A DNA stretch of 64,000 nucleotides from NCBI GenBank assembly GCA_025617745.1, contig CM046869.1, positions 10,187,168-10,251,167 of the forward strand, written 5' to 3'. The stretch's first letter is position 1, and every line of letters begins with the position of its first letter. A program made the position numbers and the translations under genes. The notes under the pieces are model-generated. The model was given only the letters and a program-made list of their open reading frames with translations. It did no database searches and was not told the DNA's origin. The stretch comes from Heliocidaris erythrogramma (lineage: Eukaryota > Echinodermata > Echinoidea > Camarodonta > Echinometridae). Of the stretch, positions 36,416 to 49,100 are shown piece after piece.

Positions 36416-37097
36416 TGTAGTATTTTCCTCATCCTCACTTCATCTGTTCTTTAATTTCTCACTTTCACTTATTGTACAAAGTCATTTTGAGAGGACATTG
36501 CCCTTTATACCAGCAGTCACAACCACCCCTATGTTATCACATTTATCTATCAACAAGTGGTCAGCTGTATGGCCATGCCCATCGCACATTAATGACTCAC
36601 CTTCAATTCAAGGATTTTCAACAATACTCCCTTTCTTCTTCATCCTGCTGCACTAGCAAGGGATAAGAACAAACACTTTTCATCTCCACCTTTGCTAGAC
36701 ACACTTCTCAAAGTTTTCTCATCGAGTGAACACGATAATTTGAGGATGTCATCTCTTCACTTGTTTCCTGCACTTCAATTGGAGCAATTTCTACAATTCT
36801 ATACTGTACATTCTATACTCCATCATCTCACCTGGAGGAATTTCTATTTCATCATATTATTCTCTCCAATTCACTCAGGGAACAGTCCAAATCACGCTTG
36901 TGCTAGCCAAGTAGTTTTGTGATCATTTCTGTGGTGATACCTGTGTAAATATATATTTGAATCGGATTGTGCAATATTTGGAAACTTTTGGAATTTTGGA
37001 GGATCCATGTCCGGTTAACCCCTGCACGCATAAAGTCGGTAAGTGGTGATTGCTTCTTATTCCCATCTCGCCTTATAAGTAGCGACCAACCGCTACA
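36416..37097 (+). repeat. 3' LTR
   Basis: Second copy of the 682-bp LTR, directly after the purine-rich AGGAGGGGGCTGA (36403-36415), which serves as polypurine tract. Confidence 0.95.
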
Positions 37098-37487
37098 CCC
37101 TCTTTCAAATGAATACCCAAAGCTTACATTTTCATCACATTAAAGGTCACCTGCTGACAATTTAACTTGGTTAAGTTTTCGGTAAAACTTAGTTTTGTAT
37201 CAGGACAAGCATACCTAACATGCCCATATTGTGAAAATGTGATATTTTTCAAATACGTGGCTGGGTTCCTACCAAACTAGGTAAAATTCATCCTTTCTGT
37301 ATCAGTTTATGTTCACAGTGCTATAATACTATTCCATTATAATAATTGGCAATGTACATAGAACAAATCTTGGACTTGCCCAAATAGCTACATGTACCTA
37401 TCCTAAACCCCTCAAAGAAGTTTGGAAACTCAAGTTTGAACGATAATGTCTCTCTTGTCATGGCATAATCATCGTTTTGTTTAGTAT

Positions 37488-38115
37488 GATTAAAAAGTGT
37501 GCCAATTCCTCTTTAAAATGATACCATATTTGTGATGATTTGCAGTCATGAAATGATCAGTACGACAGTACCGTACATCATAATTTATAGGGTCAGGGTC
37601 AAAAGTGAAAAGTTGCAAAATGCACTGGTAAGCACTTGTATAGTTATGCAGAGCGCTCTTCTTTCTTTGATATGTGATTTCTGTAAATGACTGTGGCACT
37701 TTTGTTCCCAACTGGTCATCTGTGAATGCCAAGTGTCATAAAAATAGATATGACAAATTTCAATTTCAATATTTTTTTACAGAGCTGAATTCATGGGAAA
37801 TAGAGTGTGTTGTGTATGTTTGTTTGAATGCTCATGCATGTTTGTTTGAGTGATAACACCTGATTGTTTTATTGTTAGCATGTTTGTTCGACTTCCTGCA
37901 TGTTTGTTTCAGTGCAGTGTGTATGTTGCCTATAGAAGGTCATCTGAAAACACAGCAACACTACACTCTTCAAAGATAGAAAAATGCACAGCAAGAGCAG
38001 TGCATTTGCAACTGTTCACTTTTGACTTGCCCCTTATTTTGATTTACTGCACATTCCATTACTGCAAAATCATAACTACAGTAATGTGATTTCTTTTTTT
38101 AAAGAGGAATAAACA
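37488..38115. mobile_element. Foldback element, arms about 150 bp
   Basis: The left arm contains TTCCTCTTTAAAA and CAAAAGTGAA..AGTTGCAAAATGCACTG. The right arm contains the complements (GTGCATTTGCAACTGTTCAC, AAAGAGGAATAAACACA). Non-coding. Confidence 0.55.
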
Positions 38116-38119
38116 CACT

Positions 38120-38862
38120 TTCTAATGATCGTAAACACGGGACTCGTGGTTTCGAAACTTTAAGTTAGCGAAACCACAAGTCCCTTACTGCAGCGAGGGT
38201 TCACACGCGCCTGAAACAACGAGCTCAAACTACAAGCCGAGCGAGCTTCATGGTTAACCCCGGAAGTAGATACTGCCGATAGTGTGTACACATACAGATC
38301 CTGTGTTAATAATTCTCGCGAAGGGTATGACCCAGAAATTCAAGATGAACAGCGAGGTCATTCCGAACCACAAGCTTGCGAAACTTAAAGTTTATTATGT
38401 TCACATGGGCCGAGACTTTGACGAAGGACCACCCATGCCCTCTCGCGGCATAAAAACGTCCACAATCTGCGATTGAGTATCCCTTAAAGCATATTTCCAA
38501 GAGAGATATAGTCGATCATAATTGAGTTTCCAAACTTTTTTAATGGTCTTAGGAATAGAAAAATTAAAATTACATGGTACTGGTAGTGCTTGTCTTTCAG
38601 TTGAACAAAAGGCCAATGTGGGATCAAATAGTCTTATGACTGGTCTGAACAATTTGCAGCCGATCAGGCATTTTTAGCAACAATTACTTTTATTGTACTA
38701 TTCATATGACTATTAGAATTAGAAAGATTTTATATTTCTAAACTCTCCTTTCTAATGATACTGTAAATTTTTCCATAACTGGGTCAGTCGGTTGGACAGT
38801 GTGCGGTTGGCTTTACAGGGTATTATTATCATCATGCAATGCTATCTTGTGTTTCTTTGCAG
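38120..38862. other. Caspase 5' flank or intron; repeat with foldback
   Basis: 38130-38190 contains inverted copies of GACT(T/C)GTGGTTTCG. A related block lies in inverted orientation at about 51770-51840. The stretch ends at the acceptor TTTCTTTGCAG (38852-38862) of the caspase exon. Confidence 0.5.
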
Positions 38863-38941
38863 CTTCCAGACTCAGATTCTAAACTGGAAGGGAGTTTCAG
38901 CATTTTTTTCAGAGGGAAAATCATCTGAATAGCAACCAGAG

Positions 38942-41900
38942 ATGGCTGGCGAGGAGGAAGCGGAGAAAATTCAGCGAGAATTATTCAGGAACCTTAGTGG
39001 TGACATCACAGAAGAGGAACTCAACAAAATCAAACGTAAGATTGCTCTTTTTTTTTCAGAAACAATGTGGTAGTGTTTCATCCGTAGATTATTGAGAGAG
39101 ATGGTTGCGACGCACTCATAAAACGCATACTTGGGAGTGATTATATATAGGTTACAATTTTGTCAATCATGGAGCTGTGAATAATTCCCTCTCACATACA
39201 ATCTCTATGAGAGGGAATTGTTTGAGTCTCAATAAAATGACTGACCAATCAGGGGCAACTTGTAGGGATGTAACTATGTCTCTCCACTAGCTTTGAGTGT
39301 TTATATCAAGACAACTATCCCTGCAAAATTTCTTTTAAGGATTATTGTCCACCGGACAATTACTCCCCGGACAACTTCCCCCAAGGACCACTTCCCCCTA
39401 GGACAATTACCTACCGGAATACAAATCCCGAGACAACTTCCCCCTAGGACCACTTCCCCTTAGGACAATTTCCCCCTTGGACCACTTTCACCTCGGACAA
39501 TTTCCCTCTGGACAACTATCCCTGGACCACTTCCCCCTAGGACCACTTCCACCTAGGACAATTTCCCACTGGACCACTTCCCACTCGGACCTATTCCACC
39601 TAGGACAATTTCCCACTGGACAACTATCCCTGGACCACTTCCCTTTAGGACAGTTACCCACGGGACAAGGTACCCATTAATAACTATTACATATCCCTTC
39701 TCTTGCCGAGAGACTCAAATTTCAGCATGATTCAGGTAATGGGCCTCCATCTTTAGGTAAACTGACCCTTTATTATTTTATGACTCCATGTACTCTTTTT
39801 TTTTTTTGTACAGAGGAACTGAAACAGAAGGCTTTGGGAGGATTTAAAGCTGGTGAGATTCAGAGGGAGCTGAAAACAACAGACGATATCCTGGAAAAAT
39901 TGAAGAGAAGAGGCCTGATTAAAGTGAGTCTAGAATAATTTGTGTATTCTCTTTACATAATCTCCTACGGCAGGATTCAGTGCTAACTGAAATATTTGTT
40001 TCACTTTGTCAGAGGTCGACTTTGTTCCCCTAAAACCAAACATTTACATACAAAGTGTAATTTGGAGAGGTTTGTATGTTGAAGTACATCCTTATTCTCT
40101 ATCTACATGTGCTCTCTTGTAAAGACAAAGCCAATGCTCTTGCTCTTCCCTAAGACCCTAACTAATAACCCCAATCTCTCATTAACCACAGCAAACTCGA
40201 CCGGACCATTCCCTACCCCTCCCCCTCAAAACAAAAAACAAAAAAATGGGAAGAAATTATTAACCACTGTACCTCGTAAGCACAGTCGTGTGGTATGATA
40301 TTCTTGTTCTTATTTTTATTTCATCGATGTGTCTTATTTCCATCATCGATAGATTGGTGATTATGGAATGTTAAGGAGGCTGTTTGAAGCCATAGGTTCC
40401 CGTCAACTACTGGAATATATAGATGAAGCGGAGAATTCTTTACGTGCAATACGTAAGTTGAACTAATAGAATGCTTTCTGTATTCCTGAGGAATGTCTGA
40501 TGAAATGTATGATAAGAACTGAAGCTTTTATTGAACATATCCTACTTCATATATATGTCTGTAAGTATTGAAAATTTGGTTTACACTGCTTTAGAATTTC
40601 TTAAAACCCTTGAGGGGCATAAGGTTTGAAACATGTATTAAAAATATTATTTCTTTATATGTTTTTTACAATCATTGTGTCTTCTTTTATTGCACATAAA
40701 ACATGTTCACTGTCCTATGATAAATGATAAACCTGTTTTGAATTTAAAGAATAAAGAAGATGATTTCAAAATTGTAGGGTTTCAAATTGCCTACAGCTAC
40801 TGCACTGTAAAGGTAAAAGTATCAGTTATTTGTTTCCATCAGATTTAAGATGATAAAAGTATGACTATATTACATTTTCATATACTACTTTGTTTAGCTC
40901 TGTATGTATCAATTTCTTTTTACCTTTAGAAAATGAAAATATGATGTGTTTTAATCTCATGAAATGTATTCTATAATTGTGTAACAGTTGAAAAAAAATA
41001 CTAGTAATTTTTTACCTTTAAAATGTTTGTTTAAGCAAGTCAGCATCATGATCATTATCATCATCATTTTCTTTTCCTTTTTATCTCACAGGCTGGCCTG
41101 TGAAGGTTCCAGATCCTGGAACTTCTCACAGAGATCCAGTGCCTATAGCTGGCATGGGCTATGATCCCCGCAGCATGTATCCCCAGCAACATCTCCACCA
41201 GGGGCCCATGATGAATCCACCTGCCTACCAACAAAGTTACCATCCAGGTACACGTAGCTACCAAGACAGCCCGATGGCACACCCTCATCAACAACATGCA
41301 CCTCCTGCTCAACAGAACCTCTACCAACAGGGTGGTATGGGGCCTCAAGGGGCCCAAGCTGCGTATAACCCCCCGTTCTCCCACTCCGATGGTGGGATGA
41401 GAGCACAGCAACAGCCTGCTTTTCAACCACCCTCAGTCAGTAAGCAAAGAATTACCGTTGGTGAAGGTGATGGGACAAACTATCACTTCCGAGGCGATCT
41501 GGATGTAATAAAGATAGCGTTATACATTCAGATCGCCGAGGAAGTGATAGTACATCTCATCGCGTGAAATGAAAATGTGATTATTTGCTTGATATTCCAC
41601 ATCTGAAACATTTGACTGGTACGAGAAAGACAATTATTGCCTACTTCTCGAAAAAGACATATATGATTTAGGCCCAAATAAATTCACAAAAGATGTTCAA
41701 ACCAGCACCCCTACCTACCTGGGTGCGCACCAGTGTTTTATCTTTTTAAGTGCGCAAGTGGGCAATGCACGCTTATTTTATTACGCCTATGGAGCTATTC
41801 GTAAAGGTCACGCACTTTTCATTTTGACTATTCGTAGAGGTCATGCACTTTCATTTCGCGTGACTCTATAATATTGATAACGCATTGTGACTCTGTAATG

Positions 41901-44900
41901 GACTGAAGAGATCAGCGAAACACATAAGTACTATTCCGTCAAGGTCACAAACTTTTCTTCTCGGGTCGATTGATTGGGGAAAGCTACGCTTTATCACATG
42001 ATAACCTTTTGACCAATCTAACAGCAAAATTCTTAGTATGTGGAATATAATAAGCATTATTGTGAAAAACCCACAGAATAGTTTGCAATATGGTACCGTA
42101 ATGTCACCGGTCATGGCGCATCCGGCCATGGGATGAGCTTTATTGCTGCAATGACCTATGTCAACTGGCCCAGTCTCTCCCGAGCAAAATGAATGGATGG
42201 TATAAATAATCTGTAACACATTAACTGTTTATCGATGTAACAAGAGCTTACCGTAAGTTCCATAAATATTCACCAAACTAATTTTTTGCATGAAAATAAC
42301 TTTGGAAATAATCTTCATTCAAAGTTTGATGTCTTGCCAAGAATGCTGTGCTCCAGTCGTGACGCACCATTCCTACAACACACAAATCATGACTTAGGCA
42401 GCCCATAAGTGCATTATACAGTCCACATATGCGCAATCTTGAAAAGACGATGCAATAGCCAGATAGCTTACTGCGTATAGTTTGGTAGTGCGCTGTGCAC
42501 AAAGTGAATATATTTTTACACCAGAGTGTTTTTCTTTGATTAAATCTTCATTGCAATATTATTTGCGAAGCTGTACGTCACCACTGGTGTTATGTGCGAC
42601 AATGGAGCAGTAGAAGCCCCGCAGAAGCACTGCAGGAGTGATCATGCTATACAAGCTAGATGCAACGTTTTTGGTGGATTTTATTTACAAGCATTTTCGG
42701 CATCGAATGGTGGGTGATTCCTTACCTTACATCGTATTTTCTGAAAATTGTTAACCCCCGCCACGACTGGTGACATTACGGTACTGTTTAATATTTGAAA
42801 TGATATAATATAAAATCGGTCAAATGTGATGTAGAAACAGAGGATTGACACAAGGTACAGCAAACAAAGTCAACATCCACTTTATATAACGTAAGTAAAA
42901 TGATGAATATTCCTATTCAAAATGTCAAAAGTAAAACCTGGTATGATACTATATATGTTGTTAAAGACATAAAGACATTTTTAATCACAAAAGATGTAAG
43001 TACCTGCAACAATTTGGTCCATCAAGGATGCATGTACATGAGGTGTTTTAGCTTTGTTCACATGTTAACCATGGAACAGAGAAGTTTAGAAAATGCAATT
43101 CATATTTAGTTGATTCTTGGTGCCTTCTTGGAAAACTCAAAGACCTATAGATGGTTACTGATTCAATTTCCAAGGTTTCTGGGAGCCTCTACTTGGATGC
43201 TGACTGGAGTCAATCCCAGAGCATAACAAGGAATGATGCAATGTCTTACGTAATCAGGCAGGTGCTTTGCTGTCCCTGAACTAACGCTGGAATATTTTAA
43301 TGATTATTTAGCATATGTGATACCTCCCCCCTCCCCCCTCTTCCTGTCATAGTTTATTTATTGTCAGTAAATTTGTTAACAAAATCATACTCCAATGAAA
43401 TAAAACTACTTCTATTTGTTTCTTGCACAGCTCCTGCGCTGACAAGACAGTCTAGTCAGTTAGATGATGATGTATTTAAAGCACCCCGCAACATACCCTT
43501 TGACTACAAAACAGAATATGAGCCTGGGCGGGGCTATGTCCTATTCATCAACAACTTTTTCATTGGAAATAAAAATCAACGCAATGGTAAGAAATTACTT
43601 TGGAGAGGGCGAAGATATATAAATATATTCACGTATATGTAGTATAGAATATTTTGAGGGAGAGAGAGAGGGAGAGGGAGAGGGAGTGCACAAGCTGTCA
43701 GCTTTGTAAAATGTCTGAAAAACAGGTTTGTGACAAACTTCAAATATTTTAAATGATTCTACTTTCAACCTCCTTGCAATAAGTGTCATTTGCTGGGAAC
43801 GGGAATATGGGATGTTATATATTATGGGCTGTTACAGTGTAGGTAGGTGACCCTTCTGTCAAAAGGTGGTATTTCTCTGATGTATAACTTATAAACAGGT
43901 GCCCATTCTTATAGGAGAATTAACACTAGAATATAAATGTAATTATGTTCAAGGTGTAATATATTCTTAATCATTGACCTGTATCACTTTAGAAATAAAA
44001 TATCAGAAAAGGGTTTAAATCAAGACATTCTAGCTCACGGTATCATCTGCTAACACTTCATGGGGGCTGCCATTTTCTTGATGACATGGAGTTGTACATG
44101 AACCATTGGAAACCGTTCCGGTCAGGAAGATATTTTTAATCCACGAGCTAAATTGCCTCTCTTCATTATAAAAAAATCCCCATATATGATGGAATATACA
44201 TAACAGGTGTATACATATATTTTAAAATTTGAAATTTATAGATTTCTTTTTAAATTCTCTGGTTTTGCTAACTAGTAATCGATTTCTTGGTCTTGCCTGG
44301 CAGAGCAGAACATAATTTATACAATGCGCATTCTGACTTTTGAAGTCCATTATCTCAAAGCTGGTGAATGCATAGTTTGTCACTATTGACGCTCGGGAAA
44401 GTCATCATCCATAAATTTGAATTAATTCGCTCCGTCGCTTACGTCATAGTATCAAGAAAATAGATTTATATTTAGTAAAATCATAATTTTCAAAGAAATA
44501 TAATTTTAACACATTTTTGTTTTTAGAATATATGTATATATCTGTTAAATATTTTAAATCTCAAATGGAATTTTGTATCAGGAAGAAAGACAATTTTGCA
44601 TTCGGATTAAAAATATCTTTATGTACACATCAAGAAAATGGCAGCCCCCGGGTATCGCTGGCAGACGATAAATCTTGCTGAGAAAATCTTGATTTATACC
44701 CATCTCGTATATTTTAATGCCAAATTACGTAGGACAACAAGAAGGAATAGATTACATCTTTGAATATAAGCACATTAATATTTTGAGGTTAATTCCCCTT
44801 TAAGAGCTAGCTATTTTCACAATTCAAACCAAATCACTTAAATAATTTCATTTCAAACCAAATTACTTATTTTCATTTCAAAACAAACTGAAATTTTAAA

Positions 44901-46125
44901 ATTCAAACCAATTAACTTGAGAGTATAATTCATTTCCAACCAAATCATGTCGCTATACTATATTCGAAATATGAGTTTCATATGTTGATGCTATAAAGAG
45001 ATTTTGCAAGTTGAAATACACTCCCAATAAAAACAACAGTGACTTGTGAGTAGACTAGTCCACCCACCCGTAACAATGTAACAATGGCCGCACGGAAAGG
45101 AACTCATGATTGGGTTCCATGTGAGGGGCTTTTATGTTTTCCTTCAATTTCTTCATACTGTACTCCTTAAGCATTAACCCATAGCAGGTTAGGTAAAGTG
45201 TTTTGAGGTTGGTTTTATACATTCTAGCCGTACACAATTTTTTTGTTTTAGTGATTGGTACACATTAAATATCTTCAGTTCAAACCAAGTTACTTGGATA
45301 TATTCAGTTCAAACCGTATCACTCGTATATTCAATTCAAACCAAATTACTTGTATGTTCTCAATTGAAACGAAATCTCTCACATATTTTAAATGCAAACC
45401 ATATTATTTGTATGTATTCTCAATTGAAACGAAATCTCTCGCGTATTTTAAATTCAAACCAAATTAGTTTTATTTAAAGATTTAAATTCAAACCAAATCA
45501 GTTTTATGCTTTCAATTTAAACCAAATCACTTATATATTTTCGGTTCAAACCGAATGACATGTATATTTCTGGTTCTCTCCAGGCGCGGTTGTAGATGAG
45601 GGAAATGTCCGGAACCTATTCGATAACGTCCTCAAGGACTTTTACCTTCAGTACAAGAAAGATGTCTCTAAAGTAGAGCTTGAGGGATACCTGGCAGGGC
45701 TGAAGAAAACACTGTCAGCATCTGTTTACCAAAGTTTTATTTTCATCATTGGGACCCACGGAGAACCAAAGAGGAATGCAAATGGTGGGCCCTCTAAGGT
45801 AAAGTCTGTCTTCCAAATCACATTGAAACCACTTGAATTATCATTTCGGCAGCAGGCGGGTGTGTTGCCGGCTTCTTCTTGGTGACCTTCTTGGTGCTAT
45901 CCTTCTCAGCCATCTTGGTAAACGTTGCGTTGCGAAGTTTTTTATTTTGCCACCTCATTTTTCTAAAAGTTAGTCTACTACTTCATGTGGGATCAAGGCT
46001 TTATGATCCAACTACATGTATATAACCAGGGCCCTTTAACATAAAACTTCTTATCAGTAACAAGTTTAAGGGTACCAATCAACCAAAAATATTTTGATCT
46101 GTATGTTACAGGGTCCATGTCGTTT

Positions 46126-46163
<38 letters not shown>

Positions 46164-49100
46164 AATATGGGCTTTCAATATTACTTCTATAAAAAGATAT
46201 TGCAAATTTAATTACACTCTCTACAAGCGTAAATGCGACTTGTGAGTAGACTACTCGATGCACCCGTACGTGTTCGCCAAGATAAGGGCTCGCGCGGAAC
46301 CAAACTCAGAGTTCGGTTTCACGGGCGCACCTTAAAGTTCTTTGAGATTAATTTTATACTTTCTAGCTGTACACAAATTATTTTTTCAGGTTATTGGTAC
46401 ACTTTAAGATAATTGTTATAAGCTACTGACATCGTTGTATTTGATTGGCTGAGAGCAAATTTGTCATAGAAACCCAGGTCGAAAATCCCATAGAAAAACC
46501 AGTAGAAAATTTCTACTGGTTTCTACTGGTCAATTACCTATTGGTTTGTACTGTTTTTTACTGGTCAATATCTACTGGTTTGAATATGGAAAGTGGACCC
46601 CCTAACCAGTAGAAACCAGTAGAATTATTTTTAATGGCTCCATTAGAAAACCAGTAGAAATCTCTACTGGGACCATTACAAACCAGTAGAAAACCAGTAT
46701 AAGTTTCTACTGGAACCAATAGAAAATAGTAGATAAACCTACTAGGACCATTCGGAGACCAGAAGGAATCACTTCTAAAACCATTAGGATTCTAGTAGAA
46801 ATTTCTAATGGTTTAAAAGAAATTTCTAATGGTTTCAATAGTAATTTCTAATGGTATCATCCAGGAATTCAACTGTAAACCTACTAGAACCATTAGGATT
46901 CCAGTAGAAATTTCTAATGGTTTCAGCCAGGATTTCTACTGGATTCCTACTTATCTCATAATGGTTCCAGTAGAAAATCCTACTGGTCTGCTATTGGTTT
47001 CAATACAATTTCCTACTGGTTTGTACTGTTTTTTACTGGTTTGACTTAGTTTTTTAACACCCTGCTGAAACCATTAGACTTGACTGGTTTCTAATGGTAT
47101 TTAATGGTCTTCAGAACCATTAGACTTTACTGGTTTCTAGTGGTTTGTACTGGTTTGACTTGACCAACTTGCTGAAAACCATTAAATGCAACTGGTTTTT
47201 ATTGGTCTTTACTTGTCTCCTCAACCAATTGACTCTAATGGCTTTTAACAGTTTTTACTGGTTCACCAATAGTCTCTACTGGTCTTTAAAAACACAATAG
47301 AAATCAGTAGACGGTCACTACTGGTTTCTACTGGTTTCTATGGGAATCTCGACCTGGGAATATGGTAGCTGTTATTCAGAGTTCAGTTCCGCGCGCACCT
47401 TCATGTTATCCTTTATTTCCTTCATACTCCTTTCTGTTGACCAATAGAATGCCAGATAAAGTTCTTTGAGGTTGATTTTATACTTTCTAGCTGTACACAA
47501 ATTATTTTTCCAGGTGATTGGTACACTTTAAGATAATTGTTATAAGCTACTGACATCATTGTATTTGATTGGCTGAGAGCAAATTCAAGTTTTCAGTAAT
47601 CAGAGGAATAGCAAATGTGGTGCTATACCATTCTCACCATCCATGTGATGTCAAATATTTTGACAAAATTTTCAGCATGTACTTTACTGTAAAAAGTTAA
47701 AAAGTAATTTTAATGAACATAAGTTGACATCAAATATTCTGTTTTTACTTGGAAACCAACAGCCTGTAGACTTACTAGAGTACAGACCTGTCCAAACATA
47801 TGAATTACATCTTCAATGCAAAGTCTTGTTCATTATCCCGTTCATGACAGGATTCAAGGGCTATTCAAGGGCTAAATTGATTACATTTTGTTCTTCAAAT
47901 TGGCAGCAAAATTTTTTTTTTTAATGCTACATGGTTCTAATAAAATGCAAGTGTCTTTGAGGACAACATACATTTTTAGGAGCTTTGTTGAAAGTTGAAA
48001 AATTGCCAATTTTGACAAAAACAGTGATTTTGAACCTCTCAGTGTGTTGCCAATTTAAGGATTTTAAAGCTTACTGTATTCTCCTTTTAAAATTCATGGC
48101 TTAAAACTCAATATGGTCATGCAACAAAAATGGACAGAGTGCATGCAGAAATTTTTGAATTTTCTACTCATGCATCTGGTATATTTTTTAGGGCTCTGAA
48201 TCAAAAGTTATTGAACCAAACCACAAAATGTGGTAAGTGTGTCAAAAGGGTTATTATATGATGTAGGGGATATAACCTAGGACTAGTTAAAAATTTAAAT
48301 GTTGACCTTATCAAAGTTTGATGAGATTACTCCTCTACAATGCACCAATGATTTTTTAATCATTATTAAACAGGATGCAGTCCTGATGGCAGATGGTGAC
48401 TGGATGTTGGTTGAGGATATTGTCAGCAATTTCCATGGCGATGAGATCCCAGCGATGAAAGGTATATCACCTCACAAAGCACCTTCACAAACTTGTCTGA
48501 AATACAATTGCACATTTTTCATTCATGTACACGTTAAAGAGTAAAATTGTAAAAGAACTGGAAATTTATTCATGAGTAAATTTTAGAGTCATCCCAACAT
48601 ACTAAAATTACTAGGATGTAATCATCAAGATGTACCTTTGAATGATTTTTCCCCCCTGAATTTTAGGCTGTGATGTCATTTTAAATTGTTTTACATATTA
48701 AAGTTCCTGCTATGCATATTTCATTGTAACTCACTGAATTTTGTAATTTGTAAATGACTATGTTGCATGGTGAAAAAATAAAACAAACAAACAAACAAAG
48801 TTAGATGTATTTTCATGTCAAGGCAATTTAGCATGTATCCTACTTGCACCTACATGTACTTTGTAGTAATGATTAAACTGTAAGCTACTCACTATTATAT
48901 TTAATTTACAGAGAATAAGATAATTCAACCTAATCCTTCAAGTGATAAATGCACATGTTGATACAACTTACCAATCGGCAATCAAAACACTTATCTGTAC
49001 TATCACCTCGGTTCTATGGGAGTAAGCTATTTCAAAATGGCATTTGCATTGTCCCGAACACTCATGTAAACGTATCACCTAGGTAGTGAGAAGTAAGGTA

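Larger units (their letters stand above)
32104..37097 (+). mobile_element. Ty3/gypsy LTR retrotransposon, CsRn1-like, defective
   Basis: Two 682-bp LTRs begin TG and end CA, flanked by CCCT on both sides (32100-32103 and 37098-37101), a 4-bp duplication. The primer-binding site TGGTGACCCCGACGTGAT (32787-32804) is complementary to the 3' end of animal tRNA-Trp plus CCA, the primer used by CsRn1-clade elements. The purine tract AGGAGGGGG precedes the 3' LTR at 36403. Interior order is Gag remnant, protease, RT, RNase H, integrase. The copy is broken: most of Gag is absent and the pol frame shifts twice. Confidence 0.93.

Noticed and set aside
41440..41567. Extension of caspase exon 4 to 41567
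   Set aside because: A GTAAGC donor at 41440 joins in phase to the next conserved exon; the extension is a hairpin sequence with no homology.
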